Shown: positions 24,793-32,282, counted from the first letter of the stretch. The stretch is DNA of 43,455 nucleotides from an uncultured Clostridia bacterium (GCA_947365965.1 CANAZG010000016.1:1-43455); one strand, 5' to 3'. Numbers and translations are program-made. Notes: generated by a model from the sequence alone, not told the origin.

Positions 24793-24823
24793 ATTATACG
24801 GATGGATGCATCATTTTTGCATC
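24793..24823 (-). promoter_or_regulatory. Promoter with TGCATC direct repeat upstream of lipoprotein copy 1
   Basis: On the minus strand TGCAAA (24821-24816) serves as -35, followed after 17 bases by TATAAT (24798-24793). The -35 lies inside a direct repeat that reads TGCATC-ATTTT-TGCATC on the plus strand (24807-24823, 11-base register). The same layout precedes the other lipoprotein gene at 27408-27438. This placement is typical of an activator site that overlaps a weak -35 box. Confidence 0.65.
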
Positions 24824-24879
24824 GAACAGGGCGGTGATTTCTTAAATATCCCTTAAGAACCTGTTCAGAATCCCCCAGC

Positions 24880-27309
24880 TCACTTGTTTTCGTTGACATA
24901 GAGCTTCACCCGGCTCTGGATCTGGCTGGCGGTCTCCTCCAGGCTCTTGTCCCCGGAGAAGTAGGCCCCGCACTGCTCGTTGACGATGTTGTAGACGTTC
25001 TCGTCGTAGCGGTACATCCGGTCAATGGCGTTGTAGAGCTCCATGAACTGGTCGTAGTCCGCCTGGGTGGGCTTGTCCATCTCGATCTCCTGGCCGGGGC
25101 TGATCCATAGGGTGTCCTTGTACACCCGGGGCTGCCCGTTCTCGTCCGTGGCGATTTCCCCGTTCTCGTCGTACTCGTAGTTGGGCTCCATGGACTTCTC
25201 TATGGCCTTCTCAAAGTCGGCCTTGTTGACGTAGAACTGGCTGTAGAACTCATCCTCGTCTACGGGCAGGAGACACTGGCGCATGAAGGACCAGGCGCCA
25301 TCCTTGTCCTTGCAGGCCGTGGACATGGCGATGCCCCGGGACCCGCTGGCAAAGCAGCTGCCCACGCTGCCGTCCTCCGTGGGATAGCCCACGAACGTCA
25401 CATCCCCCTGGAACATGGCCTTGAGCCGGGGCAGGCTCCAGTCCAGGCTGGAGACGGAGGTCTGGACGAGCATCTGCTTGCCGTTCATGATCCGGGATTC
25501 CTCATACTCCCACTCCTCCTCGTTCATCTCGTTCCAGTTGAACTCCGCGGGGAAGCTGTTGCAGAACGCCAGCAGGGACTTGAAGCTGTCGCTGTCAAAG
25601 CGGCACTCCCCCTTGTCCCAGTCCACGAAGGCGTCCGCGTTGACGCTCATGATGGTGCGCAGCATCTCGGACTTGGTGTCGGCCTGGCCGAAGATGGTGC
25701 AGCCCTCGGGCATCCTGGTCAGGGCCTCCTGGAGGTCCGCCAGGGTCCAGCTCATGCTGTCGCCCACAATACGGGAGGAGCCGGCCACGGTGGTGATATA
25801 GAAGCTGTTGAAGATTTCATAGAGCTTGCCGTCCATCTCGTTGGCCTGGAGCACCCGCTCCATAACCGCCTCCCGGCCCAGGTCCGGATCGTTTTCAATG
25901 AAGGGCCACAGGTCCTCCAGAACGCCCTTGGCCCCGTACTGGGCCAGGGGGAGGGAGGTGGTGTCCAGCAGATCGGGCACCTTGCCGGCCACGATCTCCG
26001 TATTGAGCTTGCTCAGGCCGGCGGAGGTGTCGTCCTCGGTGTTGAACTCGGAGTAGTCCTGGACCACAATGCGGTGCGTGCCGCTCTTCTTGTTGAAGTC
26101 GATGACGCTCTGGCGGGTGTCGTAGCCCAGGTACATGGTGGCGTAGGTGAGGGTGGTCTTCTCCGGCAGGGAGGCGCGGTCCGTGGCCGTCATGACGGCC
26201 AGCTCGATCTTCAGGCTGTAGGGCCCGTTCTCCGGGCGCACCCATTCCCGGGTGACCACCACCACCCGGCCGTCGGGGGTGAAATCGAAGAAGCTGACGT
26301 CGTTGCGATTGATGTCGGAGTCGATCCAGGAGAAGAGCTTCTCCCCATCCTGGGATCCGGCCTTGCAGCCGTAGATGGAGTCGTTGTTCTGGTAGTAGAA
26401 GAGGTAGTCCCCGCCGCCGGTGAAGGCGCTGTAGGCGTTGACAGGCATCACGTACTCCGGACCCCAGGCCTTGCCTGCCAGGTCGATGGTCTTCATGATG
26501 TTGCGGGAGATCTCCTTTTCCTCGTCATAGTAGTTGTGGAGCAGGGCCATGGTGCCGTCCCCCAGCAGGATCAGCTCGCCGTAGAGCTGCTCCCCGTCCA
26601 GGGAGAAGAGGAGGTTCTGGTCCTTGTCCAGGACGAAGAGCTTCTTCTCCGAGGTCACGTAGATGTTGCCCTCCCGGTCATAGTTCATGCCGCTGGTGTA
26701 CTCTGCCTCCAGCTTTTCGTTCAGGGCGGAGGCGTCCAGCTCCGTGCGGGTGATCTCGTTGCCCGCGGCGTCCAGCTGGCGGCGGAGCACCGTGTTCTGG
26801 TCCACCTCGTAGCTCCACCTGTCGTCCGTGTTCTCGTCAAAGTCCTCGGGCAGGTCAAAGGTGTAGGCGTTGATGACCTCCGTCACCCAGAGGGTGTTGT
26901 CCTCCCCGGCCGTCACCTTCTCGATGTACACGCCGCCCTCGGTCCCCTCGGGCAGCGCCGTCATCTGGTAGTTCTCCAGCTTTTCCGCCTCGCCGCCGGC
27001 CAGGGGCAGACGGTAGAGGTAGGTTTTGTAGACATAGCTGGGGTAGGTCTCGCCGGTGACGGCGTCCGTCTCCGTGGTCTCCTCCCCCTTGTTGGCGATG
27101 AGGTAGACCCAATCCCCCCCTACACAGCCGCCGGCGATGTCGTCCAGCCCCTCCAGGTTCATCTCCAGGAACTGGGGCACGTAAACCATGCTGCTGAGCA
27201 GCTGGTCCTCCCCGCCCTGCTTGCCGTCCTTCCCGCAGGCCGCAAGGCCCAGGAGCAGGATCAGCGCAAGCCCCAGGGCCGCAGCCCGTCTCCTCGTGAT
27301 CTTTTTCAT
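24880..27309 (-). CDS. Lipoprotein: propeller-like domain fused to family 1 solute-binding domain (copy 2)
   Basis: This 809-residue protein resembles the neighbour at 22353 along its whole length: both share TATDRASLPEKTTLTYA, LNTEIVAGKVPD, GAWSF and the C-terminal IQSRVKLYVNEN. The lipobox is LGLAAC. As in copy 1, a beta-rich N-terminal domain (about residues 40-370) precedes the solute-binding domain. The frame extends upstream to 27402, but the ATG at 27309 has AAGGAGG in front and gives a proper signal peptide. About 115 bases separate it from copy 1, which has its own promoter. Two binding proteins for one permease pair suggest different ligands or expression conditions. Confidence 0.9.
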   Translation of the reverse strand: MKKITRRRAAALGLALILLLGLAACGKDGKQGGEDQLLSSMVYVPQFLEMNLEGLDDIAGGCVGGDWVYLIANKGEETTETDAVTGETYPSYVYKTYLYRLPLAGGEAEKLENYQMTALPEGTEGGVYIEKVTAGEDNTLWVTEVINAYTFDLPEDFDENTDDRWSYEVDQNTVLRRQLDAAGNEITRTELDASALNEKLEAEYTSGMNYDREGNIYVTSEKKLFVLDKDQNLLFSLDGEQLYGELILLGDGTMALLHNYYDEEKEISRNIMKTIDLAGKAWGPEYVMPVNAYSAFTGGGDYLFYYQNNDSIYGCKAGSQDGEKLFSWIDSDINRNDVSFFDFTPDGRVVVVTREWVRPENGPYSLKIELAVMTATDRASLPEKTTLTYATMYLGYDTRQSVIDFNKKSGTHRIVVQDYSEFNTEDDTSAGLSKLNTEIVAGKVPDLLDTTSLPLAQYGAKGVLEDLWPFIENDPDLGREAVMERVLQANEMDGKLYEIFNSFYITTVAGSSRIVGDSMSWTLADLQEALTRMPEGCTIFGQADTKSEMLRTIMSVNADAFVDWDKGECRFDSDSFKSLLAFCNSFPAEFNWNEMNEEEWEYEESRIMNGKQMLVQTSVSSLDWSLPRLKAMFQGDVTFVGYPTEDGSVGSCFASGSRGIAMSTACKDKDGAWSFMRQCLLPVDEDEFYSQFYVNKADFEKAIEKSMEPNYEYDENGEIATDENGQPRVYKDTLWISPGQEIEMDKPTQADYDQFMELYNAIDRMYRYDENVYNIVNEQCGAYFSGDKSLEETASQIQSRVKLYVNENK

Positions 27310-27407
27310 CGTCCATTCCTCCTTATATCCATGATTTGGCCATGGAATTTCTCCTCTGCTACTATAGACGCAGAACCAGGGCAAAAAGTTTCCCACTGTC
27401 ACATTTC

Positions 27408-27438
27408 ATTTTACAGGCGCTTGCATCATCTTTGCATC
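27408..27438 (-). promoter_or_regulatory. Promoter with TGCATC direct repeat upstream of lipoprotein copy 2
   Basis: On the minus strand TGCAAA (27436-27431), 17 bases, then TAAAAT (27413-27408). The plus strand reads TGCATC-ATCTT-TGCATC at 27422-27438. Aligned with the site at 24793-24823, the first 17 minus-strand bases match at all but one position and both -10 boxes are in register. Confidence 0.62.
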
Positions 27439-27503
27439 TTTTTGGCAACACCTGTGTTTCATTTTCCAAAAAGAGGGAGGATATCGGATTTTGCGGTCAA
27501 GAA

Positions 27504-27533
27504 ACGCCCTGAAAGCGTCTGCTTTCAGGGCGT
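27504..27533 (-). terminator. Terminator of the small ORF at 27559
   Basis: ACGCCCTGAAAGC (27504-27516) and GCTTTCAGGGCGT (27521-27533) form a perfect 13-bp stem around GTCT. On the minus strand it follows the stop by 25 bases and is followed by TTTCTTG. It also shields the small gene from the lipoprotein promoter region. Confidence 0.7.
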
Positions 27534-27558
27534 CTTTGCCGATTCAGGCGGGGCGCTG

Positions 27559-27720
27559 TCAGCTGTCCCGCTCCCCGTCTGCCGCAGGCAGGACTGTGAT
27601 CTTCGTCTCCGGCGCACTGACGTAGATCTCCTCGCACCGGCGCTGCACCGCAATGCGTATGTTGATTGCCTTCTCAGTCTCACGCATCATCTCAAGATAC
27701 ATCTTTTTATAACCTGGCAC
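27559..27720 (-). CDS. Small hypothetical protein (53 residues)
   Basis: The start is a GTG (27720) with AGGTGATAAC before it; this is preferred to the ATG at 27780, which lies in the promoter. The product begins VPGYKKMYLEMMRETEKAI and ends in SAPETKITVLPAADGERDS, with one predicted helix at the N-terminus. No domain is recognised. It is transcribed divergently from the XRE gene at 27818 and has its own promoter and terminator, so it looks like a real accessory gene of unknown role. Confidence 0.6.
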   Translation of the reverse strand: MPGYKKMYLEMMRETEKAINIRIAVQRRCEEIYVSAPETKITVLPAADGERDS

Positions 27721-27751
27721 GTTATCACCTCGCTTGTGTATTATTTTGCCC

Positions 27752-27780
27752 GCTATAGTTAATATATTAGGCATGGTCAA
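27752..27780 (-). promoter_or_regulatory. Promoter of the small ORF
   Basis: On the minus strand TTGACC (27780-27775), 17 bases, TATAGC (27757-27752). A plus-strand candidate for the XRE gene, TTAGGC (27767-27772), 17 bases, TATGAT (27790-27795), overlaps it, so binding at one would interfere with the other. Confidence 0.55.
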
Positions 27781-27817
27781 TAGCTTAAATATGATATGGT
27801 TACCGTGGTGATAAAAA

Positions 27818-28021
27818 ATGATTAGTTATCAGCCGTTTTACCAGACTTTGGTGAAGCGGGGCATAACCGAATACCACTTGATTTACAAGGAAGGCATCTC
27901 CGCCAACACCCTGCACCGAATGAAGCACGGCAAAAATATCACGCTGAAGACACTGGACACGCTGTGCTTTATCCTGAATTGTGAGGTGTCCGATATTATC
28001 CGGTATGTGCAGGAGGAGTGA
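27818..28021 (+). CDS. XRE-family helix-turn-helix regulator (67 residues)
   Basis: This is a single Cro/C1-type DNA-binding domain without any partner domain. The helix-turn-helix runs through ITEYHLIYKEGISANTLHRMKHGKNITLKTLDTLC, and the end is the usual LNCEVSDIIRYVQEE. Compact regulators of this type repress their own and divergent promoters. It faces the small ORF at 27559, with overlapping promoters between them, and the remnant of another regulator gene lies directly after it. Confidence 0.88.
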   Translation: MISYQPFYQTLVKRGITEYHLIYKEGISANTLHRMKHGKNITLKTLDTLCFILNCEVSDIIRYVQEE

Positions 28022-28065
28022 GACCTCCTGCCGCTGGTATTCCGAAATGGATAAGGGATGATTGG

Positions 28066-28164
28066 ATGCGGGAGCAGTTTCGAGAAAAATATCGTCTGCT
28101 GGGCCTGAGAACAGCCTTTTACCGAAAGAAGAGGGGCTGTACCCAGGAGCGGCTGGGAGAGCGA
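28066..28164 (+). pseudogene. Remnant of an XRE-type regulator gene
   Basis: From the ATG at 28066 the frame reads MREQFREKYRLLGLRTAFY and continues KKRGCTQERLGERN, the N-terminal helices of a typical Oscillospiraceae XRE regulator. After that point the second half of the helix-turn-helix is absent and the frame turns into unrelated A/T-rich sequence (FFVHFSKKG) before the asnA ribosome binding site. The frame overlaps asnA, so it cannot be a whole gene. It is read as a truncated remnant with nothing downstream restoring the domain. Confidence 0.6.
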
Positions 28165-28240
28165 AATTTTTTCGTGCATTTTTCAAAAAAAGGGTGTATC
28201 ATAGCCTTGGACGATTTTTCCCACCAAGGAGGACGCTTTT

Positions 28241-29251
28241 ATGAACAACTGCTATATTCCCCAGGGCTACCGCACCCCCCTCTACGGCTACGACATGCAG
28301 CGGGCCATTGAATTTGTCAAGAGCAGCTTTCAGGAGAACCTAAAGTTCGCCCTGAACCTGCGCCGGGTGTCCGCGCCTCTGTTTGTGGACCGCCACTCCG
28401 GCCTCAACGACAACCTCAACGGCGTGGAGCGGCCTGTGGGCTTTGACATCCCCGCCGTGCCCGCCGCCACCGGCGAGGTGGTCCACTCCCTGGCCAAGTG
28501 GAAGCGTCTGGCCCTCAAGCGCTACGGCTTCTACCCCGGCAACGGCCTGTACACGGACATGAACGCCATCCGCCGGGACGAGGACCTGGATAACATCCAC
28601 TCCGTCTACGTGGACCAGTGGGACTGGGAGAAGGTCATCACCCCGGAGGACCGGAACGAGGACTACCTCAAGTACACGGTCCGCTCCATTGTGGGCGCGG
28701 TGTGCGACACCTGCGACGCCCTCCGCCGGGCCTTCCCCCAGCTGAACGTGAAGCTGAAGCGGGAGGTGTCCTTCATCACCACCCAGGAGCTGGAGGACCT
28801 GTACCCCGCCCTCACCCCCCAGGAGCGGGAGACGGCCTTCCTCCGGGAGCACAAGACCGTCTTTCTCATGCAGATCGGCAAGACCCTGAAGAGCGGGTCC
28901 CGCCACGACGGCCGGGCCCCGGACTACGACGACTGGGAGCTCAACGGAGATATCCTCATGTGGAACGACGTGCTGGACCGGGCCTTTGAGATCAGCTCCA
29001 TGGGCATCCGGGTCAACGAGGAGAGCCTGGCCCGGCAGCTGGAGCTGGCGGGGTGCCAGGACCGGCGGGAGCTGCCCTTCCACCGGATGCTCCTGGACGG
29101 CCAGCTGCCCCTGACCATGGGCGGCGGCATCGGCCAGAGCCGGCTGTGCATGCTGATGATCGGCTGCTGCCACATCGGCGAGGTCCAGGTGAGCCTGTGG
29201 GACCAGGAGACCCTGGACGCCTGCGCCAGGGCCGGCGTCCACCTGCTGTAA
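28241..29251 (+). CDS. asnA: Aspartate--ammonia ligase
   Basis: This 336-residue protein is the ammonia-dependent asparagine synthetase, related in fold to class II aminoacyl-tRNA synthetases. It makes asparagine from aspartate, ammonia and ATP with AMP as product. Typical segments are visible: LRRVSAPLFVDRHSGLNDNLNG near the N-terminus, RPVGFDIP, the VVHSLAKWKRLAL block, YVDQWDWEKVI, KREVSFITTQELEDLYP and the C-terminal MTMGGGIGQSRLCM-like motif (here LTMGGGIGQSRLCML). Length equals the family norm. CAAGGAGGACGCTTTT precedes the ATG. It stands alone and is closed by a strong terminator. Confidence 0.97.
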   Translation: MNNCYIPQGYRTPLYGYDMQRAIEFVKSSFQENLKFALNLRRVSAPLFVDRHSGLNDNLNGVERPVGFDIPAVPAATGEVVHSLAKWKRLALKRYGFYPGNGLYTDMNAIRRDEDLDNIHSVYVDQWDWEKVITPEDRNEDYLKYTVRSIVGAVCDTCDALRRAFPQLNVKLKREVSFITTQELEDLYPALTPQERETAFLREHKTVFLMQIGKTLKSGSRHDGRAPDYDDWELNGDILMWNDVLDRAFEISSMGIRVNEESLARQLELAGCQDRRELPFHRMLLDGQLPLTMGGGIGQSRLCMLMIGCCHIGEVQVSLWDQETLDACARAGVHLL

Positions 29252-29264
29252 ATGAATAGCAAAC

Positions 29265-29300
29265 GCCCGGACCTCCCAGTGGGAGGTCCGGGCTCTTTAT
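29265..29300. terminator. Terminator shared by asnA and the DUF4397 gene
   Basis: GCCCGGACCTCCC (29265-29277) and GGGAGGTCCGGGC (29281-29293) form a perfect 13-bp stem around AGT, followed by TCTTTAT on the plus strand. It is the only hairpin between two convergent genes and could serve both, although the minus-strand side (GTTTGCT) is T-poor. Confidence 0.8.
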
Positions 29301-29305
29301 GGCGC

Positions 29306-30388
29306 TCAGCGGTCCATGAGAATCAGATTCTGGATGTTGTTGTGGTTGGGCCCGCTCTGGAGGAGGTACACGGTATAGTTCACGCCGCTGACCACGTCCA
29401 GATACAGGGACCCGAAGGTCTCGTGGGGCGGGTAGACCCCCAGCCAGGCGGAGTCCATGGTCTCGATGTCCAGGCCCGCGGGCATGGCCATCAGGTTCGT
29501 GTCCGCGTAGAAGAACTGGTACACGCCGGGCCGGATCCGCTTGAAGGCCCCCACCTCCTTAAAGCGCAGATCGCTGTAGACCACCCGGCCGTCGCTCATC
29601 AGCACGTCCATGGGCCCGCTGTTGTAGGCCAGATTGCCGATGCGCAGGTTGGCGAAGCCGCCGGTGGGCCTGGAGGTGTTGTCGGTGATTTGCAGCAGGT
29701 CCAGGCCGCCGGCGGTGTTGATAATGGCGATGGTGCTGGCCCCGCCGGCCTGGAGGAGCATGGACTTTTGGATGTAGATGTATCCGTCCAGGCCGGAGAC
29801 GGTGACCGTGTGATAGCCCGGGCGGAATCTGCCGTAGCTGGAGACGGAGGCGTAGTTGAGGGGGCTGACAAAGCGGCCGCTGCCCACGTGGACCCGGAAA
29901 GCGGCGTAGCCGTAGGCCGCGTTGAGGAACCGCACCGAGGCGCCTCTGCGCCAGGGGGTGACGGTGGTGCAGTTGGTGCACCCCCAGCTCCCGCCCATGT
30001 TGCCGGGGTAGACAGGTCCGCCCTCGCCGGGGTTGGGCAGGGGGATCACCGCCTCACCGCCGCCCATGTCGCCGGGATAGACGGGCCCGCCCTCGCCGGG
30101 GTTGGGCAGGGGAATCACCGCCTCGCCGCCGTCCATGTCGCCAGGGTAGACGGGCCCGCCCTCGCCGGGGTTGGGCAGGGGAATGACCGCCTCGCCGCCG
30201 CCCATGTCGCCGGGGTAGACAGGCCCGCCCTCCCCGGGATTGGGCAGGGGGATCACGGCCTCCCTGCCCTCCGCCGCGCGGGGGGAGACGGCTCCCGCCG
30301 TGGTGGCCGCACACTGGGTGTGGCAGGCAAAGGGAGTAAAGTTGTTCTTCTCCATATAACAGTAAACCGGAACAGATGGCTCCGGCAC
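29306..30388 (-). CDS. DUF4397-domain protein with four 23-residue repeats
   Basis: This 360-residue protein has three parts. The first 42 residues include FTPFACHTQC and have no signal peptide. Residues about 43-134 are four near-identical copies of a 23-residue unit, EAVIPLPNPGEGGPVYPGDM plus a Gly-rich turn. The rest is a DUF4397-type beta domain starting after a CTNC motif, with VRFLNAAYGYAAFRVHVG and PGYHTVTVSG. Export and function are unclear; surface or spore-coat roles are possible but not shown. The GTG start at 30388 follows GGAGG without a spacer, and an ATG at 30355 lacks a ribosome binding site, so the start is uncertain. It follows the methyltransferase gene but behind a hairpin. 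Confidence 0.82.
   Translation of the reverse strand: MPEPSVPVYCYMEKNNFTPFACHTQCAATTAGAVSPRAAEGREAVIPLPNPGEGGPVYPGDMGGGEAVIPLPNPGEGGPVYPGDMDGGEAVIPLPNPGEGGPVYPGDMGGGEAVIPLPNPGEGGPVYPGNMGGSWGCTNCTTVTPWRRGASVRFLNAAYGYAAFRVHVGSGRFVSPLNYASVSSYGRFRPGYHTVTVSGLDGYIYIQKSMLLQAGGASTIAIINTAGGLDLLQITDNTSRPTGGFANLRIGNLAYNSGPMDVLMSDGRVVYSDLRFKEVGAFKRIRPGVYQFFYADTNLMAMPAGLDIETMDSAWLGVYPPHETFGSLYLDVVSGVNYTVYLLQSGPNHNNIQNLILMDR
29987..30262 (-). repeat. Four tandem 69-bp coding repeats
   Basis: Four in-frame units of 69 bases encode the 23-residue Pro/Gly-rich repeat of the DUF4397 protein. Copies differ by a few bases, mostly silent, with Asp-to-Asn and Gly-to-Asp changes. Near-identity at DNA level suggests recent expansion and likely length variation between strains. 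Confidence 0.85.
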
Positions 30389-30424
30389 CCTCCTTTCAGA
30401 TGATGCTGAGCCATTCTATGCAGA

Positions 30425-30454
30425 AGGGTCCGCAGCCGTGCGGCCGCGGACCCT
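30425..30454 (-). terminator. Hairpin after the methyltransferase gene
   Basis: AGGGTCCGC (30425-30433) and GCGGACCCT (30446-30454) form a perfect 9-bp stem around a GC-rich 12-base loop, followed on the minus strand by TCTGC. The T-run is poor, so termination is likely but not certain. Confidence 0.5.
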
Positions 30455-30471
30455 CTCATCCGTATACCATT

Positions 30472-31209
30472 CTATTCCCCGCCCTTGCGGCTGCGCACCA
30501 GCAGCATCATGGGCCGGCGGAGCTCGTCCGCCATCCCCGGCGCATCCAGCAGCTCCGCCGGGGGCTGGGCCTCCTCCACCGCCTCCAGGCAAAATCCCGT
30601 TCGGAGCAGCCCCATGAGGATCTGGGTCAGGGTGTGGTGCTGCTTCACCACGCTGTGGCCCAGAAAGTTCGTCACCCGCTCCCCGGGGTCAAAATAGCGG
30701 TCCACGGGCCAGTGGAGGATCCTGCCCTCCGAGTCCGTCACCCAGGTCTGGTTCACCCCTGCGGTAAACACCGGGTGCTCAATGTTGAAGAGGAACACGC
30801 CCCCCGGCTTCAGGGTGCGGTACACGCGCCGGTAGATCCCCTCCAGGTCCTCTATATAGTGGAGCACCAGGTTGGACACCACCAGATCAAAGGTATCCGG
30901 GGGATAGCCGTAGTCCTCCAGCCCCAGGACCTCGTACCGGACCCGGGGGTGGGCGCACCGCCGCCGCGCCTCCTGGATCATCCGCCCGCTGGCGTCGATG
31001 CCCAGCGCCTCCGCCGCGCCGTGGTCCGCCGCGTACTGACAGTGCCAGCCGTAGCCGCACCCCAGATCCAGCACAGACGCCCCCCGGAGGTCCGGAAACA
31101 GCGTCTTCAGCTGCCGCCACTCCCCGGCCCCGTCCAGACCCTGCCGGCTCCGGGACATCTGGGCGTAGTCCTGAAAAAAGTTCTCGTTGTCGTAGATATT
31201 TCCCATCAT
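30472..31209 (-). CDS. Class I SAM-dependent methyltransferase
   Basis: This 245-residue protein has the Rossmann-type methyltransferase motifs: motif I VLDLGCGYGWHC, the acidic residue in GIDASGRM, FDLVVSNLVLHYIEDL (motif IV/post) and LKPGGVFLFNIEHP. It belongs to the broad Methyltransf_11/25 group, which includes small-molecule and sugar methylases; the substrate is not evident. AAGGAGAAT precedes the tandem ATGs (31209 and 31206). It starts seven bases after the acyltransferase stop, as the final gene of the envelope-polymer cluster, so a role in decorating that polymer is a reasonable guess. Confidence 0.9.
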   Translation of the reverse strand: MMGNIYDNENFFQDYAQMSRSRQGLDGAGEWRQLKTLFPDLRGASVLDLGCGYGWHCQYAADHGAAEALGIDASGRMIQEARRRCAHPRVRYEVLGLEDYGYPPDTFDLVVSNLVLHYIEDLEGIYRRVYRTLKPGGVFLFNIEHPVFTAGVNQTWVTDSEGRILHWPVDRYFDPGERVTNFLGHSVVKQHHTLTQILMGLLRTGFCLEAVEEAQPPAELLDAPGMADELRRPMMLLVRSRKGGE

Positions 31210-31216
31210 ATTCTCC

Positions 31217-32269
31217 TTAAATAAGCCACCGGCTCACCACCGGAACCCGCCGCAGGCCCAGGTAGGCCAGCAGGCTCAGCCCCAGCAGCAGTGCCGCCTG
31301 GAGGGGTACGGACCAGTACACCGGCAGGGCTAGAAAGCGGTCCGGCACAGCCAGATACTGGAAAAAGGGGTGGACCAGATAGACGCAGAAGGAGGCGGCG
31401 GAGAGAAATCCCACCGCCCTGGACAGCCGGGTCCAGCGGCCGGCCGCCCACTGGCACAGCCGGAACACCCCAGCCGCCATCACCAGCACGAACAGGCCAA
31501 AGCCGTCCAGATAGAACTGGTCCAGGGCCCCGGCCTCCACGCTGCGTCCCCAGGTGCCCAGAAACGTGACCGCGAAGCCCCCCGCAAACAGCCCCAGCCC
31601 CTCCGCCCAGCTCCTGGGGGGATGGCAGCGCATGTACCAGCCCAAAAGGCCCAGCCCCGGGCAGATGGCCGCCGCAGGGAGGACGAAGTACAGCAGGGAG
31701 GACTGCATCTGGCTGATGGGCCAGAAGTGCTTGAAGAACCGTAGGAGCCCGCCGGCCAGAAACCAGACCGCCAGGATATAGCGCTGCTCCCCGTCGGAGG
31801 CGAACCGGGCCGCCAGCCGGGTCAGGGGCAGGGTGAGGTAGAGGGCGAAGACGAAATAGAAGTAGTAGAGGTGGTAGTAGGTGTTCCCGTAGAACAGGTT
31901 CTCCGCCGCGCCCCTCAGGAGCGTCCCCAGGGGGGCGGAGCCCCGGAGGGTGAACATGCGGAACAGCTCATAGAATACGCCCCAGGCCGCCAGGGCCGCC
32001 AGCAGCCGCAGCAGGTACCGGGAGAACAGCCGCCGGACGGACACGTCCCGGGCGGGATCGTTCATCAGCGCGCCGCTGCACAGCAGGAAGGCCGGCACCG
32101 CCCAGCGGCTGACGCTGCCGTAGAAGGCGGCGGCCAGCCAGCGGTTGGACCCCACGCCGTAGTTGGCAAAGTGGCTGGCGCTGCAATGGATGAGGAGCAC
32201 CGCGCAGATGGCCAGACACTTGACCAGATCCACCGCGCCGTCCCGCCGGGGGGCAGCTTTTCTGTCCAT
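31217..32269 (-). CDS. Acyltransferase 3 family membrane protein
   Basis: This 350-residue protein has about ten membrane segments and the acyltransferase 3 signature near the start: AVDLVKCLAICAVLLIHCSASH, in which the His of the LIH motif is thought to be catalytic, and a WAVPAFLLCSGALM segment. The C-terminal segment SFCVYLVHPFFQYL is also characteristic. These enzymes O-acylate (usually acetylate) sugars of surface polymers across the membrane. GGAGGTATTTTC precedes the ATG. It lies 13 bases after the flippase gene, so it probably modifies the polymer handled by the cluster. Confidence 0.92.
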   Translation of the reverse strand: MDRKAAPRRDGAVDLVKCLAICAVLLIHCSASHFANYGVGSNRWLAAAFYGSVSRWAVPAFLLCSGALMNDPARDVSVRRLFSRYLLRLLAALAAWGVFYELFRMFTLRGSAPLGTLLRGAAENLFYGNTYYHLYYFYFVFALYLTLPLTRLAARFASDGEQRYILAVWFLAGGLLRFFKHFWPISQMQSSLLYFVLPAAAICPGLGLLGWYMRCHPPRSWAEGLGLFAGGFAVTFLGTWGRSVEAGALDQFYLDGFGLFVLVMAAGVFRLCQWAAGRWTRLSRAVGFLSAASFCVYLVHPFFQYLAVPDRFLALPVYWSVPLQAALLLGLSLLAYLGLRRVPVVSRWLI

Positions 32270-32282
32270 GAAAATACCTCCG

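Noticed and set aside
29252-30403. Plus-strand 383-residue frame after asnA
   Set aside because: Antisense shadow of the DUF4397 gene; its Ala/Gly/His repeats are just the complement of the 69-bp repeats.
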